A stretch of DNA of 64,000 nucleotides from Streptomyces sp. PCS3-D2 (GTDB lineage Bacteria > Actinomycetota > Actinomycetes > Streptomycetales > Streptomycetaceae): positions 5,468,501 to 5,532,500 of the forward strand of contig NZ_CP097800.1 of the NCBI RefSeq assembly GCF_000612545.2, given 5' to 3'. The notes under the pieces are model-generated. The model saw only the letters and a program-made list of their open reading frames with translations. It was not told the origin of the DNA and made no database searches. The position numbers were made by a program, and so were the translations under genes. Shown piece after piece: positions 8,708-17,906 of this stretch (position 1 is its first letter; each line of letters opens with the position of its first letter).

Positions 8708-9030
8708 TCAGGGGGTCAGTTGTTCGTGCCCGATTCCTTGATGCGCCATCAGGTTGGTATGGGTGGAAGCGAGACACTCGCCAAAAATCAAGGCCAGCGC
8801 GACCGTGTACAGCGCTTGTGGAACCTTGTCCGCGAAGGCTTCCAGATGGGGGAGGAGGCCGCGGCCCTCACCTTCTCGCGGTCGAAGACGGCGGGGGATT
8901 CCTTCCCGGCCTGCGGTGCGGGGCGCGGGGCCTCGGCTCGTGCTCGCACCTGCTGGGAATCGAGCCAGGCGATGGGCGCTAATTCAGTGGCGTCTGAGGC
9001 GAGTTGCACCATAGTTCCCCACTTGTCCAC
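8708..9030 (-). pseudogene. Probable frameshifted gene fragment upstream of the DUF3592-like gene
   Basis: Reading leftward from a GTG at 9030 (or an ATG at 9012) gives VQLASDATELAPIAWLDSQ and onward to a region with FDREKV at about 8880. Beyond that, another frame continues with HLEAFADKVPQALYTVALA, then FGECLASTHTN, and stops at 8708-8710. Both halves have plausible amino-acid content and GC-rich third positions, but they are in different frames. The simplest reading is one gene of about 105 codons with a single indel near 8860-8885, either a true pseudogene or a sequencing error. No family was recognised. Confidence 0.35.
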
Positions 9031-9784
9031 TGCTCGGATGTCTCGGTGTCTGGGTATCAGGCAAGAGTGGACGATTGTATCAATGCAAGTTGCAGGAAAA
9101 CGGACTTGGGGTGTCTCAAGACTTCATGCTCAAGGGGGAGTTGAAAGCCGGCCGCCTACTGGGCTCAACGGATCCCCCAAGCGAGTTCACCGCTGCCAAG
9201 ACCTGGGGGTCGCACTCCTCTTCGGCCGCTTTCCCCCGCCGTCCAACGTGGGAAATCCGTCATGGGTAAACCCAACCCGGAGTACCGGAACGGCTTCTTG
9301 CGTCGGGCTCGCGATCCGGAGGAGCCAGCGACGACTTCCAGTGGTGGGAGTGCCGCTCCTGCCTGCGGTCAGGTTGGTTGCAGGCTACGGGGATGCGCGG
9401 CCGGTCTGGGTGTGACCGATGGGGGTGCAGACAGGCGGGCGCGCCTTCGTGATCAGTGTCCAAGCCCAATGGGACGAGGTGGCCCGTACCTGCTGATCCT
9501 TGACCTATCCCCGCGGTGCCGGTGAAACCGGGGGCGCTGGACACTGGACGGATCGCCGACCTGCACTGTGCCCCACCAGGCGCCGTCGACGGCAAAGCAC
9601 TCACGGGACCAGTCGGTCTCATCGCGGCGCGCCGGCAGGGACCTCGCCCGGCGGGCGGCGGGACCTGGCGGCGATCGTCGCCCGCTCCCGCTCCCGCTCG
9701 GGCGACGCGGTCGGCCGCACAGCATCGTTTACGGACGTGGCTGCGGGTGAGTCGCTGTAGCGCGTGGGCACCGGAGCGCGCGGC
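9031..9784. other. Gene-poor, lower-GC region
   Basis: No convincing gene is visible. The stretch at about 9030-9130 is near balanced GC, unlike the rest of the window. The rightward frame around 9580-9610 reads AVDGKALTG, which resembles the AVDGK motif of some transposases, but no flanking transposase motifs or terminal inverted repeats were found, so it is not called as an insertion sequence. The region looks like decayed accessory DNA. Confidence 0.35.
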
Positions 9785-10693
<909 letters not shown>

Positions 10694-10895
10694 GGGGAAG
10701 GTGTCGCTTCCGCTGTGGTCAGGCCCTCGCCCGGGATTGCCGTCCCGGCCGGGGGCCGAATGCGTTTTATGGGGTTGTCGGGAGTCAGAGTGCCCGGCGA
10801 ATTGGCTTATGCGCCAGCCCGGTTGGGGTGATTCACCCGACCGAGTGAGAGGGGAGGGGGAGGTGTGGAAGGTCATTTCTCCCGGTGGTTAGTCT

Positions 10896-11378
10896 TTAGG
10901 CGTCGTGTGGGACCGGATATTGATCCACCGGGTCGCGGAAACCTCGATCCGGTGGAATCGGACTCGCCACATCAATTTCCGCCCACACCGTCTTCAGTGG
11001 CGCCGGACCGAGATCCGTTCCCCACCGCGCGGCGAGCGCGGACACCAGTACCAGCCCCCGCCCCGACTCTGCGTCGGGGTCCGGCGCCCCGCAGGCTGCG
11101 GGTGGTGCGAACTCCCGCCGCGTGTCCGACACTTCGATACGGAGCGTAGGGCCCTGCGTGAGGTGCAGCGCGAGCCGGAAATCCCGCCCGCGCACTCTGC
11201 CGTGGGTTACGGCGTTCGCGGCGAGTTCGGCGACGACCTGTGCCGCATCCTCGAACGGAAGCTTTCGCTCAGTGAGTTGGGCCACTGCGAGCGCGCGTGC
11301 GGCGCGGGCTCCGCGCGGGGTGGAGGGGAGCGTGGCGACGAGGGAGGTTTCCTGATTCACGTGACTCAGCGTGGCCAT
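10896..11378 (-). CDS. ATP-binding anti-sigma-like kinase of a whiJ-type cassette
   Basis: About 160 residues with the HATPase_c/RsbW-type fold: VVAELAANAVTHG (N box), a short degenerate acidic loop, and SGRGLVLVSALAARWG (G2-like box). In Streptomyces such stand-alone ATPases sit beside XRE-DUF5753 regulators and DUF397 proteins, in cassettes modelled on whiJ. It is divergent from that pair here (92 bp between starts at 11378 and 11471), which supports a functional unit. The residues match anti-sigma kinases, but the target is unknown. The start MATLSHVNQ is chosen for its fit to the domain; the ribosome site is weak. Confidence 0.85.
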   Translation of the reverse strand: MATLSHVNQETSLVATLPSTPRGARAARALAVAQLTERKLPFEDAAQVVAELAANAVTHGRVRGRDFRLALHLTQGPTLRIEVSDTRREFAPPAACGAPDPDAESGRGLVLVSALAARWGTDLGPAPLKTVWAEIDVASPIPPDRGFRDPVDQYPVPHDA

Positions 11379-11470
11379 CCGTGCGTAGTCTGAACAGAGT
11401 TGAGGATGCTGTGTACGACGGTTGTCCAGAGCGGTCCCGTGGTGTCCTCGCGGTCCAAGGGGAGGCGGAT

Positions 11471-12322
11471 GTGAGCACGATGGACGGTGCCGACGAATCG
11501 AGCTGGGAACTCGATCCGGAGGACGAATCCGGGGCGGTCGTCGCCACGGTGGGACGCCAGCTGAAGATGTGGCGTGAGGCGGCGGGTTTTGACCGAACCA
11601 AATTCGGTGAGCGGATGGGATACGGGGCGAACCTGATCTACAAGATCGAGCGCGGAGCCCGTATTCCGCGCCCGGAGTTCCTGGACAAGGCGGACGAGGT
11701 CCTCGGGGCGGGCGGGAAAATCGCCGCCATGAAGGCCGATGTCGAAAGGGCCCGCTACCCCAAGAAGGTCCGGGATCTGGCCAAGTTGGAGTCCGAGGCG
11801 GTGGAGATCGGGTCCTACGACAACGTCGTGGTGACGGGCCTGCTCCAGACGGAGGCCTACGCCCGCGCCCTGTTCGGGCTGAGGCGCCCGGGGTTCTCGG
11901 AGGACGAGGTCGAACGCCTGGTCGCCGCGCGGCTCGCCCGGCAGAGGATCCTCCAGCGACATCCGGCCCCGCTGCTGACCGTCGTACAGGAAGAGGCTGT
12001 GCTCCGACGGCCCATCGGGGGCAAGATGGTGTTGCGCGGCCAGTTGGAACACCTGTTGGAGGTCGGCAGGCTGCGCACCGTCGAGATCCAGGTGATGCCC
12101 ATCGCGGTCGAGGAGCATTCCGGGCTCGCTTCATCGTTCAAGGTCATGCGTCTCAAGGACGGAACGACGTTGGGGTACAACGAAGTTCAGCTGGCCAGCC
12201 GCTTGATCACCGAGCCCAAAGAGGTTCAGCTCCTGGACATGCGCTATGGCATGATCCGGGCACAGGCCCTGACGCCTCGGGCATCGCTGACGTTCATCGA
12301 AAAGGTATTGGGGGAGACATGA
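11471..12322 (+). CDS. XRE-family regulator with DUF5753 (WhiJ-like)
   Basis: 283 residues. The N-terminal helix-turn-helix spans about residues 22-80 (QLKMWREAAGFDRTKFGERM, then YKIERGARIP), followed by a DUF5753 domain that begins at YDNVVVTGLLQTEAYARAL and includes RQRIL and the ALRRPIGG-like segment. WhiJ and its many paralogues are developmental regulators paired with DUF397 proteins. The GTG start at 11471 has GGAGG 6 bases upstream. The gene ends in ATGA overlapping the DUF397 start, so the two are translationally coupled. The first of four tightly packed rightward genes. Confidence 0.9.
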   Translation: MSTMDGADESSWELDPEDESGAVVATVGRQLKMWREAAGFDRTKFGERMGYGANLIYKIERGARIPRPEFLDKADEVLGAGGKIAAMKADVERARYPKKVRDLAKLESEAVEIGSYDNVVVTGLLQTEAYARALFGLRRPGFSEDEVERLVAARLARQRILQRHPAPLLTVVQEEAVLRRPIGGKMVLRGQLEHLLEVGRLRTVEIQVMPIAVEEHSGLASSFKVMRLKDGTTLGYNEVQLASRLITEPKEVQLLDMRYGMIRAQALTPRASLTFIEKVLGET

Positions 12323-12579
12323 CCATCAAGCCGTCGAGCGAGGGCCTCTCCGCCCTCGCGTGGGTCAAGAGCAGCTACAGCACGGCCGATGGACCGGACT
12401 GCGTTGAGGTCGCCTGGACCAAAAGCAGCTTCAGCACCAACGACGGCCCCGACTGCATCGAGGTCGCCCACACCCCCGGCACGGTCCTCGTCCGGGATTC
12501 CAAGCGGCCCGAGGGCGCACGCCTCGCCGTCACCCCGGACGCCTGGAGCGGTTTCGTGGCGCACGCCGCCATCGTGTGA
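12319..12579 (+). CDS. DUF397 protein with duplicated motif
   Basis: 86 residues. DUF397 proteins are small partners of WhiJ-like regulators. The usual motif (W-x-KSSYS-x4-DCVEV) occurs twice in tandem: WVKSSYSTADGPDCVEVA and WTKSSFSTNDGPDCIEVA, followed by the normal end VLVRDSKRPEGARLAV...W..FV. Single-motif members are typically 60-70 residues, so this is an internal duplication of about 20 residues. The start overlaps the XRE stop by 4 bases (ATGA), and its own stop overlaps the next GTG. Confidence 0.92.
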   Translation: MTIKPSSEGLSALAWVKSSYSTADGPDCVEVAWTKSSFSTNDGPDCIEVAHTPGTVLVRDSKRPEGARLAVTPDAWSGFVAHAAIV

Positions 12580-13682
12580 GCCGCTGGGACACAGCCGTCG
12601 AGACCGTACTCCGGAAGCGGTGGCCGGACCCGGCCTGCTGGGACGCGGTGGTCGACGCCGTGTGCTCCGAGGAGTCGAGCTACGACGCCGACCAGGCGCT
12701 GATCCAGGCAGGCACGGCCATCGCCCGGCACGCCGACCGGATCGCCGTGGACCTCCGCCAACAGCAGGGGGCCTTCGGGACCGCCGTCGGCCACGACGTG
12801 AGCGTGCGCGCCCTCGCCCTCGCGGGAACGGGTGACCTGCGGGCCCTACCGGCCCTGCACTCCCTCGCCGAGCATGGCGGGCTGCCGTACAGCCGCCCGG
12901 AAGCCCGGGTCATGGCCGCGCTGCCCCCGGCCGAGCTGGCCGCGATCATGCGGACCAAGCTGCGGCGCGACGGCGACTGCTACCACGGGAACACCACCGC
13001 CCTCGAAGTCCTCGCGCTCTGCGGTGCCGACGCCGCACTTGCCGTGGACGACGTGGCCCGGCGCCTGGACACGCAGTACGCCTACGACGCGATGCGCGTG
13101 CTCGGCCGGATCGGCCCGCCGGCCGCCGCCACGGCGGACCGGCTGGCCGCGTACGCCACCGGTCGGGGCCGCGGGGCCGGCGGCTCCTACCCGCGCCGCG
13201 CGGCCTGGGCGCACTGGAGGGTCACCGGTGACCCCGCCCTCGCCCTCGACGTGTGCGGGGCGGCCGTGCGGTCCGGGACGGCCAGCCACGGCCTGCCCTT
13301 CCTCGCCGACCTCGGCCCGCTGGCCGCCGTACACACAACGCCCGTGCGCCGCCTGATGGATTCGCCCGGAGCGTGGACCAGGACGTACGCCGCGCACGCG
13401 TACTGGCGGATCACCGGCGACCCGGAGCCGGCCGTGCCGGTGCTGCTGGCCGAGGTGGACCCGGCCTGGGACGGCGGTCCGGCCCTACCGGTACGGGAGG
13501 CCGTCCGGGTCCTCGGGGAGATCGGCGGCCCGGCCGTTTCGGCGGCGCCCCTGCTGCGCAGGATCCTCGCGCAGGAGGAACGGCTCGGCCGGCCCTGGGA
13601 CGGCGTACGGATCCTCGCCGATCAGGCCTACGTCCGTACGCTCACCGAAGCGCTGGAAGGGATCGACGGGTGGGGGAAGTGA
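12576..13682 (+). CDS. HEAT-repeat-like protein
   Basis: 368 residues, cytoplasmic, with no signal or membrane segment. The sequence is a series of Ala/Leu/Arg-rich helical pairs (for example ALALAGTGDLRALPALHSLAE, ARRLDTQYAYDAMRVLGRIG, REAVRVLGEIGGPAVSAAPLL) typical of HEAT/PBS-lyase-type scaffold repeats, with the repeated element WR-TGDP (WRVTGDPALAL, WRITGDPEPAV). No catalytic motif is visible. The GTG start overlaps the DUF397 stop (GTGTGA), so the gene is probably translated from the same message as the whiJ-like pair. A protein-interaction role is an inference. Confidence 0.8.
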   Translation: MSRWDTAVETVLRKRWPDPACWDAVVDAVCSEESSYDADQALIQAGTAIARHADRIAVDLRQQQGAFGTAVGHDVSVRALALAGTGDLRALPALHSLAEHGGLPYSRPEARVMAALPPAELAAIMRTKLRRDGDCYHGNTTALEVLALCGADAALAVDDVARRLDTQYAYDAMRVLGRIGPPAAATADRLAAYATGRGRGAGGSYPRRAAWAHWRVTGDPALALDVCGAAVRSGTASHGLPFLADLGPLAAVHTTPVRRLMDSPGAWTRTYAAHAYWRITGDPEPAVPVLLAEVDPAWDGGPALPVREAVRVLGEIGGPAVSAAPLLRRILAQEERLGRPWDGVRILADQAYVRTLTEALEGIDGWGK

Positions 13683-14179
13683 AGTTCACGACGCGCCGCG
13701 CGGGCCCGGGCGACGGAGACGTCCTCGGCGGAATCCACGCCGCCGCCTGGGAGGCGGCGTACACGCCGCTCTTCGATCCGGGGTTCGCCGCGGACGGCAT
13801 CGCGAGCAGGCGCGCCCGCTGGCACGCACGGATCGCGGCGCAGGACTCCACGATCCTGCTGGCCGGAGGGTACGGCCGGCCGGTGGCCATGTCCGTCTTC
13901 CGCCCGTCCGCGACCAGGCCCGGCCTCGCCGAGATCCTCTCCTTCTACAGCCACCCCGACAGCTGGGGAACGGGCGTCGCCGCGGCCCTGATGACCGGGA
14001 CGCTGGAGTACCTGCGCGCCGACGGTGTCACCCGCGCCCACCTGTGGACCCTGCGCGACACCCCGCAGTCCCGTCGCTTCTACATCAAGTGCGGTTTCGC
14101 GGAGACCGGCGCCGACCGCCCGTACGACTTCGGTGACGGCAACCCCCTCACCCAGGTCGAGTACGAACGGGGGTGCTGA
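13670..14179 (+). CDS. GNAT-family N-acetyltransferase
   Basis: About 169 residues. GNAT fold signatures: an N-terminal RAGPGDGDVLGGIHAAAWEAAY, a central strand AEILSFYSHPDSWGTGVAAALM (the acetyl-CoA loop, here WGTGVAAAL) and a C-terminal LWTLRDTPQSRRFYIKCGF. The substrate is unknown. The GTG at 13670 has GGAAGGGA about 8 bases upstream and overlaps the HEAT gene by 13 bases; a GTG at 13679 giving a GTGA overlap is the alternative. It is the last gene of the whiJ-like run. Confidence 0.85.
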   Translation: MGEVKFTTRRAGPGDGDVLGGIHAAAWEAAYTPLFDPGFAADGIASRRARWHARIAAQDSTILLAGGYGRPVAMSVFRPSATRPGLAEILSFYSHPDSWGTGVAAALMTGTLEYLRADGVTRAHLWTLRDTPQSRRFYIKCGFAETGADRPYDFGDGNPLTQVEYERGC

Positions 14180-14326
14180 GGGCGGCGCGCCGAACTCCGG
14201 TGGAATCCGCCCGTCGTTCGCCTGCCGTACCCGCCGACGTCACATCCGGCACCCTCTCCGGTCCTCCGGGCGCGCTGTTCTTGTGAGCGCTCCACCACCC
14301 GCGAACGAAGCAGAGGTCGTCACCCC

Positions 14327-16396
14327 ATGGCAGAACTCAACCGCCGCCGCTTCCTCCAGCTCACCGGCGGCGCAGCCGCCCTGACCCTGCTGGGCGAGAG
14401 CATCGCCCGCGCCGCCGCGATCCCCGCCCAGGGGACGACGGGCACCCTCGCCGACGTCGAGCACATCGTGGTCCTGATGCAGGAGAATCGTTCCTTCGAC
14501 CACTACTACGGCGCCCTGCGCGGCGTCCGCGGCTTCGGCGACCCGCGCCCGGTGACCCTGCCCAGCGGCAAGTCCGTCTGGCACCAGGCCGACCGGGCGG
14601 GCAAGGAGACACTGCCCTTCCGGCCCCCGTCCGACGACCTCGGCATGGAGTACCTCCAGGGCCTCAACCACGACTGGGCAGGCGGGCAGAGCGCCTTCAA
14701 CAAGGGCAGGTACGACAACTGGGTGCCCGCCAAGACGCCCGCCACCATGGCCTACCTGACGCGCGAGGACATCCCCTTCCACTACGCCCTCGCCGACGCG
14801 TTCACCATCTGCGACGCCTACCACTGCTCCTTCATCGGCTCGACCGACCCCAACCGCTACTACCTCTGGTCGGGCCACACCGGCAACGACGGCAAGGGCG
14901 GCGGCCCGGTCCTCAACAACGCCGAAGCCGGTTACGACTGGACCACCTACCCCGAGCGCCTGGAGGCGGCCGGGATCTCCTGGAAGATCTACCAGGACAT
15001 CGGCGACGGCCTGGACGCCGCCGGCTCCTGGGGCTGGATCAACGACGCCTTCCGCGGGAATTATGGCGACAACTCGCTGCTCTACTTCAACAAGTACCGC
15101 GATGCCCGGCCCGGCGACCCACTCCACGACAAGGCCCGCACCGGCACGAACGCCAAGGCCGGCGAAGGCTACTTCGACGGGCTGCGCGCGGACGTCACGG
15201 CCGGCACCCTGCCGCAGGTGTCCTGGATCGCCGCCCCCGAGGCGTTCACCGAGCACTCCAACTGGCCCTCGAACTTCGGGGCCTGGTACATCGCGCAGGT
15301 GCTGGACGCGCTGACGTCCAACCCCGACGTGTGGGCCCGTACCGCGCTGTTCATCACCTACGACGAGAACGACGGCTTCTTCGACCACGTCGTCCCGCCG
15401 TACGCCCCGGCCGACGCGAGCCAGGGCCTGTCGACCACCCCGACCGCCCTCGACGTCTTCCCCGGCAAGCCCGGCTACGTCGCCGGACCGTACGGGCTGG
15501 GACCGCGCGTGCCGATGCTCGTCGTCTCGCCCTGGAGCACCGGAGGCTACTCCTGCTCCGAGACCTTCGACCACACCTCCGTGATCCGCTTCATGGAGGA
15601 GCGCTTCGGCGTGCACGAGCCCAACATCTCGCCCTGGCGGCGCGCCGTCTGCGGCGACCTGACCTCGGCCTTCGACTTCGCCCGCAAGGACACCTCCACG
15701 GCGACGCTGCCCGACACCGGCCTGTGGGAGCCGCAGGACCGCGAGCGGCACCCCGACTTCCGGGCCACCCCGCCGGCCGTGGGGTCCATGCCGCGCCAGG
15801 AGAAGGGCCAGTGCCGTACCAGGCCGCTGAAGTACGCCCCGTACGTCGACGGCGCCGCGCTCACCGCCGAGGGCAGGTTCCGGCTGACCTTCAGCGGCGG
15901 GCCGGACCTGGGCGCGCAGTTCTACGTCACCTCCGCCAACCGGACCGACGCCCCCTGGACGTACACCACCAAGGCGGGAACGTCGGTCTCGGACACCTGG
16001 AACACCCGCTATTCGGCCGGTGTCACCGACCTGACCGTCCACGGCCCCAACGGCTTCCTGCGTGCCTTCCGCAATCCCGGCACCACCCCCGGCCCCGAGG
16101 TCACCGCACGCCACAACGCCACCACCGGCAACCTGGACCTCACCCTCACCAACGCGGGGGCGTCGACGGCGACGCTCACCGTCACCAACGCCTACGGCGG
16201 GGGAGCCAAGCGCCTCACGGTCGCCCAGGGCGCCACCGTCACCCACACCGTGTCCCTGAAGAACACGCGACGCTGGTACGACGTGACGGTCACCTCGTCC
16301 GAGACCGCGGACTTCGGCCGCCGCTTCGCCGGCACGGTCGAGACCGGCGCGGCCGGCCTCTCCGACCCGGCGATTCTGACGGACCGCTCTTCCTGA
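14327..16396 (+). CDS. Phosphocholine-specific phospholipase C, Tat-exported
   Basis: 689 residues, the usual length for bacterial phospholipases C of the acid-phosphatase/PLC superfamily. The N-terminus NRRRFLQLTGGAAALTLLG is a Tat signal. The catalytic domain begins with EHIVVLMQENRSFDHYYG and contains DAYHCSFIGSTDPNRYY and TYDENDGFFDHVVPP, expected metal and phosphate ligands. Two C-terminal beta domains of DUF756 type follow (from about residue 495). It would hydrolyse phosphatidylcholine or sphingomyelin-type lipids outside the cell and could supply phosphate or choline. It is followed by a convergent gene after only 55 bp. Confidence 0.92.
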   Translation: MAELNRRRFLQLTGGAAALTLLGESIARAAAIPAQGTTGTLADVEHIVVLMQENRSFDHYYGALRGVRGFGDPRPVTLPSGKSVWHQADRAGKETLPFRPPSDDLGMEYLQGLNHDWAGGQSAFNKGRYDNWVPAKTPATMAYLTREDIPFHYALADAFTICDAYHCSFIGSTDPNRYYLWSGHTGNDGKGGGPVLNNAEAGYDWTTYPERLEAAGISWKIYQDIGDGLDAAGSWGWINDAFRGNYGDNSLLYFNKYRDARPGDPLHDKARTGTNAKAGEGYFDGLRADVTAGTLPQVSWIAAPEAFTEHSNWPSNFGAWYIAQVLDALTSNPDVWARTALFITYDENDGFFDHVVPPYAPADASQGLSTTPTALDVFPGKPGYVAGPYGLGPRVPMLVVSPWSTGGYSCSETFDHTSVIRFMEERFGVHEPNISPWRRAVCGDLTSAFDFARKDTSTATLPDTGLWEPQDRERHPDFRATPPAVGSMPRQEKGQCRTRPLKYAPYVDGAALTAEGRFRLTFSGGPDLGAQFYVTSANRTDAPWTYTTKAGTSVSDTWNTRYSAGVTDLTVHGPNGFLRAFRNPGTTPGPEVTARHNATTGNLDLTLTNAGASTATLTVTNAYGGGAKRLTVAQGATVTHTVSLKNTRRWYDVTVTSSETADFGRRFAGTVETGAAGLSDPAILTDRSS

Positions 16397-16451
16397 CCCC
16401 GGGAGCCCCCGCCCCCACCCGGGGCCGCGGCCGCCCGGAACGCAGTGGCGT

Positions 16452-17360
16452 TCAGGCGGCCGGCGGCGGCCCCGGCGGGAAGGGGATCCCGGCGAGCAGC
16501 GGGAGCAGCGACTCCTCCTCGTAGTCGAGGTGGGCGTTCAGCTCGGACGACATCCGGGCCAGCTCCCTCCGGAAGTCCTCCGGGTCGGTGCCCGTGATGT
16601 CCGCGAGCAGCGCGCTCAGCTCCTGCTGCAGCCGCGCCACCGTGAGGTGTTCGGTCCGCAGCCGCTCGAAGACCTCCTTCAGGTGCGGGTTCCGCTCCGC
16701 GAGCGCGGGGAACACGTGGGCGTCCTCACCGGTGTGGTGGAACTCCAGCGTCTGGCAGAAGGCCAGGCAGTGCTGGCGGATCTGAAGTCCCAGTCCGACC
16801 GCCGGCACGGCCTCCTCGCCCTCGTGCGCGGCCGCCCTCGCGAAGTGCTCCTCCACCTCGGCGCCCACGTGCCGCAGCTGCCCGCGCAGCCACACGTGCA
16901 CGTCGACCAGCTGGTCGGCCAGGCTCCGCACCTCCACCGGTCCCTCGCCCGGAGCGGGATCGCTCGTGTGGAGCGCCACCACCGGCAGGACCCTGCTGGT
17001 GCTCTCCTGGTACGCGCCGTAGCCCGGCTCCGAGGCCACCACCTGTGCGAACAACCGGTCGCGGTGGGCGCCCTCGGCCGGCACCGCGACCGCCTCGAAG
17101 GACTCGGCGCCGATCTCCACCGTCACCAGCGGGTGCGCGAGCAGGTTGTGGTACCAGTCGGGGTGCTTGGGCCCGCCCAGGTTGGAGCCGATCACCAGGA
17201 GCTCACCGCCGTGGCGCACATAGCCCAGCGGGACGGTCCGCTCCTCGCCCGACCGGGCGCCGGTGGTGGTGAGCAGGAGGAGGTCACCGCCCTCGAAAGG
17301 GCCGCCGACCTTTCCCTGGTTCGCGCGGAACTCGTCGATGACGGACTGGTTGAAGGACAT
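16452..17360 (-). CDS. Deazaflavin/flavin-dependent (DDN-like) oxidoreductase fused to hemerythrin
   Basis: 302 residues in two domains. Residues 1-130 match the split-barrel DDN/F420-dependent nitroreductase family: LLLLTTTGARSGEERTVPLGYVR, GGPKHPDWYHNLLAHPLVTVEIG. Residues about 145-295 form a hemerythrin HHE four-helix bundle with ligand-type residues VHVWLRG, EFHHTGEDAHVFPAL, EHLTVARL and HLDYEEESLLPLL, a complete diiron set. The fusion suggests an oxygen- or redox-sensing input for a cofactor-dependent reductase; that is an inference. The ATG at 17360 follows AAGGAG; the upstream extension to 17432 is Pro/Ser-rich and unlikely. The substrate and whether F420 is used are unknown. Confidence 0.87.
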   Translation of the reverse strand: MSFNQSVIDEFRANQGKVGGPFEGGDLLLLTTTGARSGEERTVPLGYVRHGGELLVIGSNLGGPKHPDWYHNLLAHPLVTVEIGAESFEAVAVPAEGAHRDRLFAQVVASEPGYGAYQESTSRVLPVVALHTSDPAPGEGPVEVRSLADQLVDVHVWLRGQLRHVGAEVEEHFARAAAHEGEEAVPAVGLGLQIRQHCLAFCQTLEFHHTGEDAHVFPALAERNPHLKEVFERLRTEHLTVARLQQELSALLADITGTDPEDFRRELARMSSELNAHLDYEEESLLPLLAGIPFPPGPPPAA

Positions 17361-17906
17361 ACGGGTTCTGACTCCTTGGTGAGGCGACAGCGGAAGGAAG
17401 AAGGTGGGGGAGGGGGAGGGAAGCGCGTGCACCGGACCGAGGCGGAATCAGAGGTGCCGGAAGCGGGCTGCCGGAAACGACAGCGCGACGCGGGGAGAGG
17501 AAACGGCACGGCCGACGCAAGCGGCGGTGCGGGCGCGCGGAGGCGCCTGGGTCAGGCAGAGCCTGGGGGAAGAGAACGCATGGGATCGTCCCTGATGTGC
17601 GGGTGGTCGCCCGGTCACCGGCCGGCCCAGTTCTCTTTGGCCGGCGCCACGCGCCACGGCCTCATTACAACGAGCGCTCGTGGATCTTGTCAACGCGGCC
17701 GGACGGTCCCCTGGCCGGATCCGAGCGGTGCCCGGGCGCCCTTCCCGCTGCGTGGCTGACCACCGCAGGGCAGCAGGGGATCGACGTACGAACGGCAGCG
17801 GGGAGCGTTCGGCCCGCCCCGTGCCTCCCGGCGGGCGCCCCGCCCACCGGGAGGCACGGGGCCGGTGGGCCGGTGTCTGTCCGGCGGGATCAGGGCCGGG
17901 CGGTCT
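17361..17906. other. 546-bp intergenic region
   Basis: No frame here has domain similarity or coding bias. The segment 17665-17690 is less GC-rich and contains the 12-bp perfect palindrome ACGAGCGCTCGT at 17670-17681, positioned as an operator or promoter element for the leftward oxidoreductase-hemerythrin gene, about 310 bp away. The rest shows nothing recognisable. Confidence 0.4.

Noticed and set aside
9260-9725. Possible transposase fragment (AVDGK-like motif)
   Set aside because: Only one short motif, in a frame broken by stops, and no inverted repeats or target duplication.
14180-14326. Possible PHO box upstream of phospholipase C
   Set aside because: Only one weak GTTCGCC unit was seen, without the needed 11-bp direct repeats.
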